Position numbers and translations under genes: made by a program. The notes beneath the pieces were generated by a model. That model did no database searches and had not been told where the DNA came from. It was given only the letters and a program-made list of their open reading frames with translations. A DNA stretch of 64,000 bases from assembly GCF_021601385.1 (NCBI RefSeq), contig NZ_BQHO01000015.1, forward strand, positions 58,536 through 122,535, read 5' to 3'. Shown piece after piece: positions 16,622-25,393 of this stretch. The stretch comes from Pseudomonas parasichuanensis (lineage in GTDB: Bacteria > Pseudomonadota > Gammaproteobacteria > Pseudomonadales > Pseudomonadaceae). Position 1 is the stretch's first letter. Every line of letters starts with the position of its first letter.

Positions 16622-18004
16622 TCAGTCAGCCAAACGCCAGGTGGTCGTACCCTTGCTGTCTTCCAGCACCACACCCATGGCGGCGATCTGGTCGCGAATC
16701 CGATCGGACTCGGCCCAGTTCTTGTCGGCCCGCGCCTGCAGGCGCGCCTGGATCAAGGCTTCCACTTCGGCGGCATCGACCTTGCCTTCGGCCCCTGCGC
16801 GCAGGAAGTCGTCGGCCTCCAGTTGCAGCACACCCAGCACATCGCCCAGCTCACGCAGACGACCGGCCAGGCCAGCGGCAGCCTCAGGGTCGCTGTCACG
16901 CAGGCGGTTGATCTCGCGCACCAGGTCGAACAGCACGGCGCAGGCTTCGGGGGTGCCGAAGTCGTCGTTCATCGCGGCGCTGAAGCGCTCGACGAACTCA
17001 TCACCGCCTTTGGCCGCCACGCGCGGCAGGCCGCGCAGGGCGTGGTAGAAGCGCTCCAGTGCGCCTTTGGAGTCACGCAGGCTGTCTTCGGAGTAGTTGA
17101 TCGCGCTGCGGTAGTGGCTGGCCACCAGCAGGTAGCGCACCACCTCCGGGTGGTACTTGTCGAGCACGTCGCGGATGGTGAAGAAGTTGTTCAACGACTT
17201 GGACATCTTCTCGCCATTGATACGGATCATGCCGCAGTGCATCCAGGCGTTGGCGTACTGCTTGCCGGTGGCCGCCTCGCTCTGGGCGATCTCGTTCTCG
17301 TGGTGCGGGAACTCAAGGTCGCTGCCGCCGCCGTGGATGTCGAAGCTCTCGCCCAGGCAGCAGGTAGACATTACCGAGCACTCGATGTGCCAGCCCGGGC
17401 GGCCAGGGCCCCAGGGCGAATCCCAGTACGGCTCGCCCGGCTTGACGCCCTTCCACAGCACGAAGTCGAGTGGGTCTTGCTTGGCCTCGTCGACTTCGAT
17501 GCGTGCGCCGATACGCAGGTCTTCGATCTTCTTGCGCGACAGCTTGCCGTAGCCGACGAACTTGCCGACGCGGTAGTACACGTCGCCATTGCCCGGGGCG
17601 TAGGCATAACCCTTGTCGATCAGGGTCTGGATCATCGCGTGCATGCCGGGGATATGGTCGGTGGCACGGGGTTCCAGGTCGGGCTTGAGGATGCTCAGGC
17701 GGCGCTCGTCCTCGTGCATCGCGTCGATCATGCGCGCGGTCAGGGCATCGAACGACTCACCGTTCTCGTTGGCGCGGTTGATGATCTTGTCGTCGATGTC
17801 GGTGATGTTGCGCACATAGGTCAGGTCGTAGCCGCTCTTGCGCAGCCAACGGGTGACCAGGTCGAAGGCCACCATGCTGCGGCCGTGGCCCAGGTGGCAG
17901 TAGTCGTACACGGTCATGCCGCAGACGTACATGCGCACCTTGTTGCCATCGAGCGGCTTGAAGGCTTCCTTGGTCTTGCTCAGCGTGTTGTAGATGTTAA
18001 GCAC
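16622..18004 (-). CDS. cysS: Cysteinyl-tRNA synthetase
   Basis: The enzyme charges tRNA-Cys with cysteine and ATP. The 460-residue length is standard. Zinc-site residues and the HIGH-equivalent lie in [18 protein letters not shown] (residues 25-42). WHIECSVMS and [11 protein letters not shown] are further zinc/active-site motifs, and KMSKS is present in [18 protein letters not shown]. It starts 9 bp after glnS, so the two synthetases form one operon. Confidence 0.98.
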   Translation of the reverse strand: MLNIYNTLSKTKEAFKPLDGNKVRMYVCGMTVYDYCHLGHGRSMVAFDLVTRWLRKSGYDLTYVRNITDIDDKIINRANENGESFDALTARMIDAMHEDERRLSILKPDLEPRATDHIPGMHAMIQTLIDKGYAYAPGNGDVYYRVGKFVGYGKLSRKKIEDLRIGARIEVDEAKQDPLDFVLWKGVKPGEPYWDSPWGPGRPGWHIECSVMSTCCLGESFDIHGGGSDLEFPHHENEIAQSEAATGKQYANAWMHCGMIRINGEKMSKSLNNFFTIRDVLDKYHPEVVRYLLVASHYRSAINYSEDSLRDSKGALERFYHALRGLPRVAAKGGDEFVERFSAAMNDDFGTPEACAVLFDLVREINRLRDSDPEAAAGLAGRLRELGDVLGVLQLEADDFLRAGAEGKVDAAEVEALIQARLQARADKNWAESDRIRDQIAAMGVVLEDSKGTTTWRLAD

Positions 18005-18013
18005 AACGGTTCC

Positions 18014-19717
18014 TCAGCTGCCCCAGGAGTCACGCAGGGTGACGGTGCGGTTGAACACCGGGCGGCCCGGCTGGCTGTCTTTCAGGTCGGCGCAGAAGTA
18101 GCCTTCGCGCTCGAACTGGAAGCGGTCTTCGGGTTGAGCCTGGCCCAGCGATGGCTCGGCGCGGCAACCGGTCAGCACCTGCAGTGAATCGGGGTTGATG
18201 TTGTCGAGGAAGCTGCCGCCGTCTTCGGTCTTTTCCGGGTTGGCGGAGCGGAACAGGCGGTCGTACAGGCGTACTTCGCACTCGACGCTGCCTGCGGCCG
18301 GCACCCAGTGGATCACGCCCTTGACCTTGCGGCCTTCGGGGTTCTTGCCCAGGGTGTCCGGATCGTACGAGCAGCGCAGCTCGACGATGTTGCCATCGGC
18401 GTCCTTGATCGCCTCGTCGGCGCGGATCACGTAGCTGCCGCGCAGGCGCACTTCACCGGCCGGTTCCAGGCGCTTGTAGCCCTTGGGCGGCTCTTCCATG
18501 AAGTCGTCACGGTCGATGTACAGTTCGCGGGCGAACGGCAGGACGCGTACGCCCATGTCTTCTTTCGGGTGGCGCGGCAGCTCGAGCTGCTCGACCTGGC
18601 CCTCTGGATAGTTGGTGATGACCACTTTCAGCGGGCGCAGCACGCACATGGCGCGTGGCGCGGTACGGTCGAGGTCGTCACGGATGCTGAACTCGAGCAT
18701 CGCCATGTCGACCACGCCGTCGGAACGGTTGGTGCCGATCATTTCGCAGAAGTTGCGGATCGATGCCGGGGTGTAGCCACGGCGGCGGAAGCCCGACAGG
18801 GTCGACATGCGCGGGTCATCCCAGGCGCTGACGTGCTGCTCGTCGACCAACTGCTTGAGCTTGCGCTTGGAGGTGATGGTGTAGTTCAGGTTCAGGCGGC
18901 TGAACTCGTACTGACGCGGGTGCGCCGGTACCGGCAGGTTGTCGAGGAACCAGTCGTACAGCGGGCGGTGGCCTTCGAACTCCAGGGTGCAGATCGAGTG
19001 GGTGATGCCTTCGATGGCATCGGACTGACCGTGGGTGAAGTCATAGTTCGGGTAGATGCACCACTTGTCACCGGTCTGGTGATGGTGGGCATGGCGAATG
19101 CGGTACAGGATCGGGTCGCGCAGGTTCATGTTCGGCGAAGCCATGTCGATCTTGGCGCGCAGCACGCGCTCGCCGTCCTTGAACTCGCCGGCCTTCATAC
19201 GGGCGAACAGGTCGAGGTTGTCTTCGACGCTACGCTCGCGGAACGGGCTGTTCTTGCCAGGCTCGGTCAGGCTGCCACGGTATTCCTTGGCCTGATCAGG
19301 GGTCAGGTCGCAGACATAGGCCTTGCCACGCTTGATCAGTTCAACGGCCCAGTCGTGCAGCTGGTCGAAGTAGTTGGAGGCATAGCGCACCTCGCCGGCC
19401 CAGTCGAAGCCCAGCCATTTCACGTCGCTCTGGATGGCGTCGATGTATTCCTGGTCTTCCTTGGCCGGGTTGGTGTCGTCGAAGCGCAGGTGGCAGACAC
19501 CGCCGAATTCCTTGGCCAGGCCGAAGTTGACACAGATCGACTTGGCATGACCAATGTGCAGGTAGCCGTTAGGCTCTGGCGGAAAACGGGTGACGATGCT
19601 GCTGTGCTTGCCCGCGTCCAGGTCGGCCTGGATGATCGGCCGCAGGAAGTTCACAGGGACGGCGGGGGCGCCTTTGGCAGCGGCGTTGGGCGCGTTGTCG
19701 GCAGTGGGCTTGCTCAT
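18014..19717 (-). CDS. glnS: Glutaminyl-tRNA synthetase
   Basis: The 567-residue class I enzyme charges tRNA-Gln. The HIGH motif is in [17 protein letters not shown] and the KMSKS-equivalent is SKRKLKQLV. The C-terminal anticodon-binding beta-barrels begin around residue 350. The start MSKPTADN is chosen over a 56-codon upstream extension because that extension is rich in Arg and Ala and does not match the family. It precedes cysS in an operon and is divergent from ppiB. Confidence 0.98.
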   Translation of the reverse strand: MSKPTADNAPNAAAKGAPAVPVNFLRPIIQADLDAGKHSSIVTRFPPEPNGYLHIGHAKSICVNFGLAKEFGGVCHLRFDDTNPAKEDQEYIDAIQSDVKWLGFDWAGEVRYASNYFDQLHDWAVELIKRGKAYVCDLTPDQAKEYRGSLTEPGKNSPFRERSVEDNLDLFARMKAGEFKDGERVLRAKIDMASPNMNLRDPILYRIRHAHHHQTGDKWCIYPNYDFTHGQSDAIEGITHSICTLEFEGHRPLYDWFLDNLPVPAHPRQYEFSRLNLNYTITSKRKLKQLVDEQHVSAWDDPRMSTLSGFRRRGYTPASIRNFCEMIGTNRSDGVVDMAMLEFSIRDDLDRTAPRAMCVLRPLKVVITNYPEGQVEQLELPRHPKEDMGVRVLPFARELYIDRDDFMEEPPKGYKRLEPAGEVRLRGSYVIRADEAIKDADGNIVELRCSYDPDTLGKNPEGRKVKGVIHWVPAAGSVECEVRLYDRLFRSANPEKTEDGGSFLDNINPDSLQVLTGCRAEPSLGQAQPEDRFQFEREGYFCADLKDSQPGRPVFNRTVTLRDSWGS

Positions 19718-19978
19718 AGTGTCCTTGAATGCAGGTAGCTGGCCTGGGTAGGCCGATTGAAACAAAGGGCCTATCATAGCCGAAGCAGTCAAGCTGCTGA
19801 CAGCCGGGCGCAGACAAACTGACGCGATTTGCGCAGCTATTTGTCGCAGCCGCCGGTCTAAACCGGCAGAATGGCCGCCGCGCACCCTGTGGCATGTGCC
19901 GCGGCCTGCTGATCCTGCGTCAGCTAACCCGAGCGCCCTGCGCCCCCTATTCCCGATGCCTTGAGAGCGAACTTAAGC

Positions 19979-20482
19979 ATGTCCAAAGTCAAACTGAGCA
20001 CCAACCACGGCGACATCGTCATCGAGCTGAACGCCGAAAAAGCCCCGATCACCGTGGCCAACTTCATCGAGTACGTTAAGGCCGGCCACTACAGCAACAC
20101 CGTGTTCCACCGCGTGATCAAGGGCTTCATGATCCAGGGCGGCGGCTTCGAGCCAGGCATGAACGAAAAGCGCGACAAGCGTGCCAGCATCCAGAACGAA
20201 GCCGACAACGGCCTGAAGAACGACAAGTACACCATCGCCATGGCCCGTACCATGGAGCCGCACTCGGCCTCCGCGCAGTTCTTCATCAACGCCTCCAACA
20301 ACGACTTCCTCAACCACAGCGGCAAGAACGTCCAGGGCTGGGGCTACGCCGTGTTCGGTAAAGTGACCGAAGGCACCGAGGTTGTCGACGCCATCGAAAA
20401 GGTCGCCACCGGTTCGAAGGCTGGCCACCAGGACGTGCCGAAAGAAGACGTGATCATCGAGAAAGCCGAGATCATTGAGTGA
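19979..20482 (+). CDS. ppiB: Peptidyl-prolyl cis-trans isomerase B (cyclophilin)
   Basis: The 167-residue cytoplasmic cyclophilin accelerates proline isomerisation. The active-site motifs [18 protein letters not shown] and [18 protein letters not shown] are complete, with the catalytic Arg in FHRV. No signal peptide is present, so this is the PpiB rather than the periplasmic PpiA form. The stop overlaps the GTG start of lpxH by four bases (GTGA), indicating translational coupling. Confidence 0.97.
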   Translation: MSKVKLSTNHGDIVIELNAEKAPITVANFIEYVKAGHYSNTVFHRVIKGFMIQGGGFEPGMNEKRDKRASIQNEADNGLKNDKYTIAMARTMEPHSASAQFFINASNNDFLNHSGKNVQGWGYAVFGKVTEGTEVVDAIEKVATGSKAGHQDVPKEDVIIEKAEIIE

Positions 20483-21201
20483 TTCTGCTGATCTCCGATC
20501 TGCACCTGCAAGAAGAACGCCCGGACATTGTCCGGGCGTTTCTTGATCTGCTCGACGGCCGCGCCCGTCACGCCAAGGCGCTGTACATCCTTGGCGATTT
20601 CTTCGAGGCGTGGATCGGCGACGATGCCATGACCCCGTTCCAGCAGTCGATCTGCCGGGCCCTGCGCCAGCTGAGCGACAGCGGCACGGCGGTGTACCTG
20701 ATGCACGGCAACCGCGACTTCCTTATCGGCCAGGCGTTCTGCGAAGCCGCCGGCTGCACCCTGCTGGCCGACCCCAGCGTGGTCGAGCTCGGTGGCGAGC
20801 AGGTGCTGCTGATGCATGGCGACACCCTGTGCACCCGCGACGTGGCCTACATGAAGCTGCGCCGCTACCTGCGTAATCCGCTGACGCTGTGGATCCTGCG
20901 GCACCTGCCGCTGTCCACGCGGCACAAACTGGCGCGCAAGCTGCGCAGTGAAAGCCGCTCGCAGACGCGCATGAAGGCCACCGAGATTGTCGACGTGACC
21001 CCGGATGAAGTGCCCAAGGTGATGGCCGCCCACGGCGTGCGCACCCTGGTGCACGGCCACACGCATCGCCCGGCGATCCACAAGCTGGTGGTCGATGGGC
21101 AACCGGCGCGGCGCATCGTGCTGGGCGATTGGGATCGGCGTGGCTGGACGCTGCAAGTGGATGACCAGGGCTTCCAGCTGGCCCCGTTCGATTTCGCCTG
21201 A
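20479..21201 (+). CDS. lpxH: UDP-2,3-diacylglucosamine diphosphatase LpxH
   Basis: This calcineurin-like phosphoesterase hydrolyses UDP-2,3-diacylglucosamine to lipid X in lipid A synthesis at the inner membrane. The 240-residue length is standard. All metal motifs are present: DLHL at the N-terminus, [24 protein letters not shown] and HGHTHRP. The GTG start overlaps the ppiB stop. A REP pair separates it from convergent pvdQ. Confidence 0.97.
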   Translation: MILLISDLHLQEERPDIVRAFLDLLDGRARHAKALYILGDFFEAWIGDDAMTPFQQSICRALRQLSDSGTAVYLMHGNRDFLIGQAFCEAAGCTLLADPSVVELGGEQVLLMHGDTLCTRDVAYMKLRRYLRNPLTLWILRHLPLSTRHKLARKLRSESRSQTRMKATEIVDVTPDEVPKVMAAHGVRTLVHGHTHRPAIHKLVVDGQPARRIVLGDWDRRGWTLQVDDQGFQLAPFDFA

Positions 21202-21218
21202 CGCTATGTGGCGCCCCC

Positions 21219-21334
21219 TGTAGGAGCGACCTTGTGCCGCGAAAGGGCCGCAAAGCGGCCCCAGATTTCAGCGTCGCCGCAGAAATCGCCGGGGCTGCTC
21301 TGCAGCCCTTTCGCGGCACAAGGCCGCTCCTACA
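21219..21334. repeat. REP pair (family A, inverted)
   Basis: Two copies of the TGTAGGAGCG...TTGTGCCGCGAAAGG REP face each other, the first with one substitution (GCGACC instead of GCGGCC). Each is followed by its own small palindrome (GGGCCGCAAAGCGGCCC and GGGCTGCTCTGCAGCCC). They lie between the convergent lpxH and pvdQ genes and may act as a transcript boundary. Confidence 0.9.
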
Positions 21335-21351
21335 GCGGCAGCCGGCGAGCC

Positions 21352-23670
21352 TTACTGGGCGCTGACGACTGCCGCCCTGTCCTTCTCGCTGATCACGTAC
21401 CGCCGATACTGCGGGTCCGCCTTGATCTGCGCTTCGGTGAACGGAATCGCTGACAGCTGCTTGGCCGCAAAGGCGCGGGTCTGGTCACCGGCATGGGCAG
21501 AAGCTGCCTCGCTGGACAGCGAAAACGCCAACAAGCCCTGGACCTGCGGCCCCTGCTCGGTGAAGCTGACCACCTGCAGGTAGCTCGACCCACTGACCAC
21601 CAGGCGCTTGCCCGGCGCGACCGGCACACTGAGCATGGCGTTATACACCCCCAGTTCCTGCGGACCGCCAGGCACCGGCGTGCCGTCGCTGGCCTGCTGG
21701 ATCTGCCCCCAACGCTGCTCGGCAGCGATACCGGCTTCGCCAACCTGGACTAACGAGGCCAGCGCAGCCTGGTGCAACAGTTTACCCACTGCCGCCTGCT
21801 CCACCGCCAGGCCGCGGGGGGTATGCAGCGGGTCGGCCGGGTCGAACGCCACACGCCAACTTTCGCGATGCTCGGCCAGGGCGCCGGCGATGTTCTCGAA
21901 GTGCACCAAGCCGATCCCGGCCTCCAGGTCAGCCTTGCCATTCCAGGCCTGCAGGCTGCCGCATACCGCCGCGACATCCGCCGGCGCGCCTTTGCACCAT
22001 TGCAACAGGTCGGGCAACAGCAGGCTGGCCAGGTACACCTCGTCATCAAATACCATGCGCTTGAGTGCCTCGCCGTCCAGCTTGCCGCTGCCTTGCAGAC
22101 GTTGCAGGACGAAGCGGCTGCGCATGCCCAGCGGTTGTTCGGCACGGCTTTGCAGTGGCGAGAAGCCGGTCAGTGGCTGGGCGGGGTTGGCCAACCAGGC
22201 CGAGTCATTGGAATGCTGCACGTAGTCGCTGCGTACAAGGCTCGGTTGCAGGCGCGCCGGGAAGATCCCCGGCTGTGCGGCCTGGGCGTCGACCTTCCAC
22301 TGGCACGCACTGCGCGAGCCGTCCAGCACCACCACCGGGTCGGTGACGCCAGGGTTGCCGCAGCGGGCCAGCAGTTCGTCGTCGACATAGGGCACCACCG
22401 ACTGGTTCAGGTACAGGGCCTGCCCGGCGGCGTCGACCGCCAGGGTGTTGACCCAGGGGATGCCCTGCAACTGCGCCACCGACGCTTGCAGCGCATCCAG
22501 GCTGTCTGCACGATTGATCCGGTACCACTGTTGCAGCACCCGGGTGTTTTCCAGGTTGGCGTCACGTAGCGCATAGGCCGCCTGGTTGTCCCAGTCCAGC
22601 CGGCCGGGCCACTGCACCACCGGGCCGAACTTCGACAGGTAGATGGGCCGTTCGACCTGCTGCAGCGCGCCGCCCTCGCCTTTCACCAAGACGCTGACCT
22701 TCTGCTGCTCAAGCGGCAGCGACTGGCCATCGAGCAAGTAGCGGGTCGGGTCTTTCGGGTCGAGCTGTAGCCGGTACACGGTGAAGTGCTTCGCTGTGTC
22801 GACCGTGTGGGTCCAGGCCAGGTGCTTGTTGAAACCGATGTTGACCACCGGCAGGCCCGGCAACGCCGCCCCCATGACATCCAGCTGCCCGGGGATGGTC
22901 AGTTGCATCTGGTAGAAGCGCATCCCGCCCATCCACGGGAAATGCGGGTTGGCCAGCAACAGGCCCTGACCATTGGCCGAACGCTGCGCGCCCACCGCAA
23001 CGGCGTTGCTGCCGCGGCTCATGGCGAACTGTTGCTGCCGGGCCAGGGCCACGCTGTAGTCGACCGCGGGCCGTTGGGCCGCAAGGTTGGGCGGCGTCGC
23101 CGCCACCAGGGCCTCGGCAAACTGACCGACGCCTCCTTCGGCCAACAGGCGCCGGGTCAACTTGACCAAGTCCAGGCTGGTGATCGGCCGCACCCAGTCG
23201 CCCGCACCGCACTCGGCGGGCAGGCCCTGGGCCCGACGTTCGCCCAGGGCGCGGTTATAGCCGCGGGCATAGCCTTCGAGCAGGTCGCGCACCGCTGCCG
23301 GTTGCGCCTGCAGGAAGCCGTTGACCGCGACGGGGTTGTTGAGCCAGGTAAAGAACAGGTCGCTGGCGAGGTTGTCGCGCTGCTCCACGGTCTTGCCGTC
23401 ACCACCGAAGTAGCGCGAGCGCTCGCCATTGACCGTCAGCACTTCACCGGCCAGCAGGCACAGATTGTCCTGGGCGTAGGCGTAACCGATGCCATAGCCC
23501 AGGCCACGTTCATCCTTGGCCAGGATATGCGGCACACCAAAGCTGGTACGACGGATCTGCGCAGAGGCATCGCCAACAGCCTCGCGCGCCTGCGCCAGCA
23601 GGCTGGAGGCCACCAGGGCGGCGGCGAGGCCAAGACGCAGGGTAGGACGCGAAAGAGGGATCACAGGCAC
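21352..23670 (-). CDS. pvdQ: Acyl-homoserine lactone acylase / penicillin acylase family (PvdQ)
   Basis: The 772-residue precursor is a periplasmic Ntn-hydrolase. Signal peptide at 1-28, alpha chain to about Gly220, then autocatalytic cleavage exposes Ser221 in SRGSNAVAVG as the N-terminal nucleophile. The strings AKDERGLGYGIGYAYAQDN, LPGLPVVNIGF and LAWTHTVDTAKHFTVYRL closely match P. aeruginosa PvdQ. The enzyme deacylates long-chain acyl-homoserine lactones and removes the myristoyl chain of the pyoverdine precursor. Here it sits beside lpxH, away from any pyoverdine synthesis genes. A Fur-like winged helix gene is divergent from it. Confidence 0.92.
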   Translation of the reverse strand: MPVIPLSRPTLRLGLAAALVASSLLAQAREAVGDASAQIRRTSFGVPHILAKDERGLGYGIGYAYAQDNLCLLAGEVLTVNGERSRYFGGDGKTVEQRDNLASDLFFTWLNNPVAVNGFLQAQPAAVRDLLEGYARGYNRALGERRAQGLPAECGAGDWVRPITSLDLVKLTRRLLAEGGVGQFAEALVAATPPNLAAQRPAVDYSVALARQQQFAMSRGSNAVAVGAQRSANGQGLLLANPHFPWMGGMRFYQMQLTIPGQLDVMGAALPGLPVVNIGFNKHLAWTHTVDTAKHFTVYRLQLDPKDPTRYLLDGQSLPLEQQKVSVLVKGEGGALQQVERPIYLSKFGPVVQWPGRLDWDNQAAYALRDANLENTRVLQQWYRINRADSLDALQASVAQLQGIPWVNTLAVDAAGQALYLNQSVVPYVDDELLARCGNPGVTDPVVVLDGSRSACQWKVDAQAAQPGIFPARLQPSLVRSDYVQHSNDSAWLANPAQPLTGFSPLQSRAEQPLGMRSRFVLQRLQGSGKLDGEALKRMVFDDEVYLASLLLPDLLQWCKGAPADVAAVCGSLQAWNGKADLEAGIGLVHFENIAGALAEHRESWRVAFDPADPLHTPRGLAVEQAAVGKLLHQAALASLVQVGEAGIAAEQRWGQIQQASDGTPVPGGPQELGVYNAMLSVPVAPGKRLVVSGSSYLQVVSFTEQGPQVQGLLAFSLSSEAASAHAGDQTRAFAAKQLSAIPFTEAQIKADPQYRRYVISEKDRAAVVSAQ

Positions 23671-23871
23671 TCCTCGTGCAATCGGGGGTTATCCCGATCA
23701 GACGAATGGCCGGATGAAAATTTTACGCCCTCTCGCCTGTTGCAACGTCTTGAACAAGGCGTGTCAGTTTTTTTTACCCAGGGACTGCAGTTTTGCCGTT
23801 CTCGTTCGTCTTAATAAGTGAGAGAGGCAACAACGATGAATCCGCTGCGGTCGATGAAAAGGAGCATTCGC

Positions 23872-24234
23872 ATGTACAACCCACAACCCTCGCTGCCGAC
23901 AACCCGCAGCCCGGGCAGCACGCCCTGCGCACAGGAAGTGCGCACTGGCAACGAGCAGATTCGCGAGTTGCTGCGGGTCTACGGGCTGCGCACCAGCCTG
24001 ATCCGCCTGAAAGTCATCGACGCCCTGCACAGCGCCGACCGCAACGGCCGCAGCATTGGCGTGCGTGGCGTTCACGCCCATCTTGAGCAACTGGACATTC
24101 CCTTGTCGTTCCTCAGCGTACGCGAGGTACTCAAGCGGTTGTGCAGCGAAGGTGTCATCAGCCTGGGCAACGACAAGTGCTACAGCCTCGAGCCCCAGGC
24201 CCGCGCCGTACTTGAGCAACCCACCTTGCGTTGA
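23872..24234 (+). CDS. Minimal Fur-like winged-helix protein
   Basis: The 120-residue protein contains a region (about 25-108) aligning with the Fur DNA-binding domain: LRVYGLRTSLIRLKVIDAL, then a helix pair ending LSVREVLKRLCSEGVISLGNDKCYSL. The C-terminal dimerisation domain with the HHDH and CxxC metal sites of Fur is absent, so the protein is a truncated or divergent family member. The ATG at 23872 is preceded by AAAGGAG; other in-frame starts upstream (23836 and a GTG at 23818) have weaker sites. It is divergent from pvdQ, which it might control (inference). Confidence 0.7.
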   Translation: MYNPQPSLPTTRSPGSTPCAQEVRTGNEQIRELLRVYGLRTSLIRLKVIDALHSADRNGRSIGVRGVHAHLEQLDIPLSFLSVREVLKRLCSEGVISLGNDKCYSLEPQARAVLEQPTLR

Positions 24235-24270
24235 GTGTACGGCCGGCCATGACCCGCCGGCCGGCCCGCC

Positions 24271-24459
24271 TCAGGGCTTGACCTTGCGCCGCAGGATCCC
24301 GTTGATCACCACCACGACCACCGCAACGGCGATGGCGATGAACTGGAATGTCTGCTCGCTGATGGTGCCCTGCTTCTGCAGGTGACTCAGGCCGAGCATG
24401 ATCCCCAGTACCACCAGGATGATCAGGATCGAATATTTCAGGCGCTGCACATGTGTCAT
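24271..24459 (-). CDS. Small two-helix membrane protein
   Basis: The 62-residue protein has two hydrophobic helices (about 9-25 and 40-56) and basic ends (RRKVKP at the C-terminus). AAGGAA lies upstream of the ATG, supporting translation. The function is unknown. It is convergent with the Fur-like gene, with 36 bp between the two stops. Confidence 0.55.
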   Translation of the reverse strand: MTHVQRLKYSILIILVVLGIMLGLSHLQKQGTISEQTFQFIAIAVAVVVVVINGILRRKVKP

Positions 24460-24941
24460 CGGGAGTTCCTTGCGACATCGGGGACATGAGGCTCCCAGGG
24501 AGCCGGCGCCATGATACCTCGCCGTCATTTCCTACGCTGATTTTCCTACCGACTTACGATGCATGCCTGTTGGCAGTCTCCGACTTGCGGCTTACCTGAA
24601 CTCGCCGCTTGCCGCACGGACACCTGGGAACATCGTTCCACTGAAACTGCACTGGGGTGATGCATCCAGATTGCCACCACGGAAGGTCTTCTCTAGGAAC
24701 TTTGGGGCCTGCAGCCTATGGGTGAAGAATTTTCATACGCGGAATCTCGCAGTTACCTTCAATCGTCATGCCGATAAGGCTACGAGTACCGGTCCGATTC
24801 GCGCCTAGCGACCCTTTCTGATGCTGTTTGAAAATCGAGCCAAGCCAAGCGCCCAGCAGCGCAATGGCAACCCTCGGTGCGCGGCCGCTGTACAAGCCAC
24901 GCGTCAAACGATCCCACAGCTCAAGGATGCCTTGCGTGGAA
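24460..24941. other. Gene-poor interval upstream of the Mor-family gene
   Basis: This 480-bp stretch has no well-supported gene. Its composition is less GC-rich than the flanks. It holds one open frame of 81 codons on the minus strand (24716-24961), listed separately, and a short plus-strand frame overlapping it. No repeats or clear terminators are seen. Confidence 0.5.
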
Positions 24942-24961
24942 ATGCCAGACCTCAGCAACAT
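24716..24961 (-). CDS. Possible small protein or gene remnant
   Basis: An 81-codon frame encodes a peptide with an amphipathic start (ILELWDRLTRGLYSGRAPR), a hydrophobic stretch (VAIALLGAWLGSIF) and a polar tail. Codon use is acceptable but less GC3-biased than the neighbouring genes. The 5' end overlaps the start of the divergent Mor-family gene, which argues against both starts being correct. It could be a remnant of a mobile element associated with the Mor gene. I do not recognise it. Confidence 0.25.
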   Translation of the reverse strand: MLLRSGISTQGILELWDRLTRGLYSGRAPRVAIALLGAWLGSIFKQHQKGSLGANRTGTRSLIGMTIEGNCEIPRMKILHP

Positions 24962-25316
24962 CGAAATTGCCCAACTGCCTCAATCGCTGCAGACGCTAAT
25001 CGACTGCATCGGCCTTGAAAGCGCCTACCGGCTCACCTGTGCGTTCGGCGGGCGCCCCAAGTACATTCCCAAACACCGCTCACGTACCAAGTTGGCGGAT
25101 GTCTTACCGCCCAACGCACTCGACGCGCTGATCAAGCGTTTTGCCGGCCTGGCCCTGGAGATCCCCAAGGCCGATCATTTCCAACGCCAGCTGCGCAACC
25201 AGCAAATTCAGAAGGAAAGCGCCAACGGCCTGTCACGCAGCCTGTTGGCGGACAAGTACGGGCTCAGCCTGCGACAGATCGGCAACATTCGTCGACAGGA
25301 CTGCCAGGTTCGTTAA
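24942..25316 (+). CDS. Mor transcription activator family protein
   Basis: The 124-residue protein resembles the middle operon regulator (Mor/C) family of phage Mu-like elements. It has an N-terminal dimerisation part with LIDCIGLESAYRLTCAFGGRPKYIP and a C-terminal helix-turn-helix with SLLADKYGLSLRQIGNIRR. The proteins activate transcription by DNA distortion in Mu; chromosomal relatives have unknown targets. No phage genes surround it. The start is uncertain, with other ATGs up to 38 codons upstream. It converges on tamB across a hairpin. Confidence 0.75.
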   Translation: MPDLSNIEIAQLPQSLQTLIDCIGLESAYRLTCAFGGRPKYIPKHRSRTKLADVLPPNALDALIKRFAGLALEIPKADHFQRQLRNQQIQKESANGLSRSLLADKYGLSLRQIGNIRRQDCQVR

Positions 25317-25348
25317 GCGTTGAACAGATGAGCGAATACATCAGAGGT

Positions 25349-25381
25349 GTCCGCGCCCGGCCACTGGCAGCCGGCGCGGAC
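25349..25381. terminator. GC-rich hairpin between Mor gene and tamB
   Basis: Arms GTCCGCGCCCGGC and GCCGGCGCGGAC pair with one bulge around a short loop. The element lies between two convergent stop codons and probably terminates or insulates both transcripts. The T-run on the minus side is weak. Confidence 0.45.
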
Positions 25382-25393
25382 GAGCGCGAAAAA

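Noticed and set aside
18308-19738. Plus-strand open frame opposite glnS
   Set aside because: Antisense shadow; glnS motifs are complete on the minus strand.
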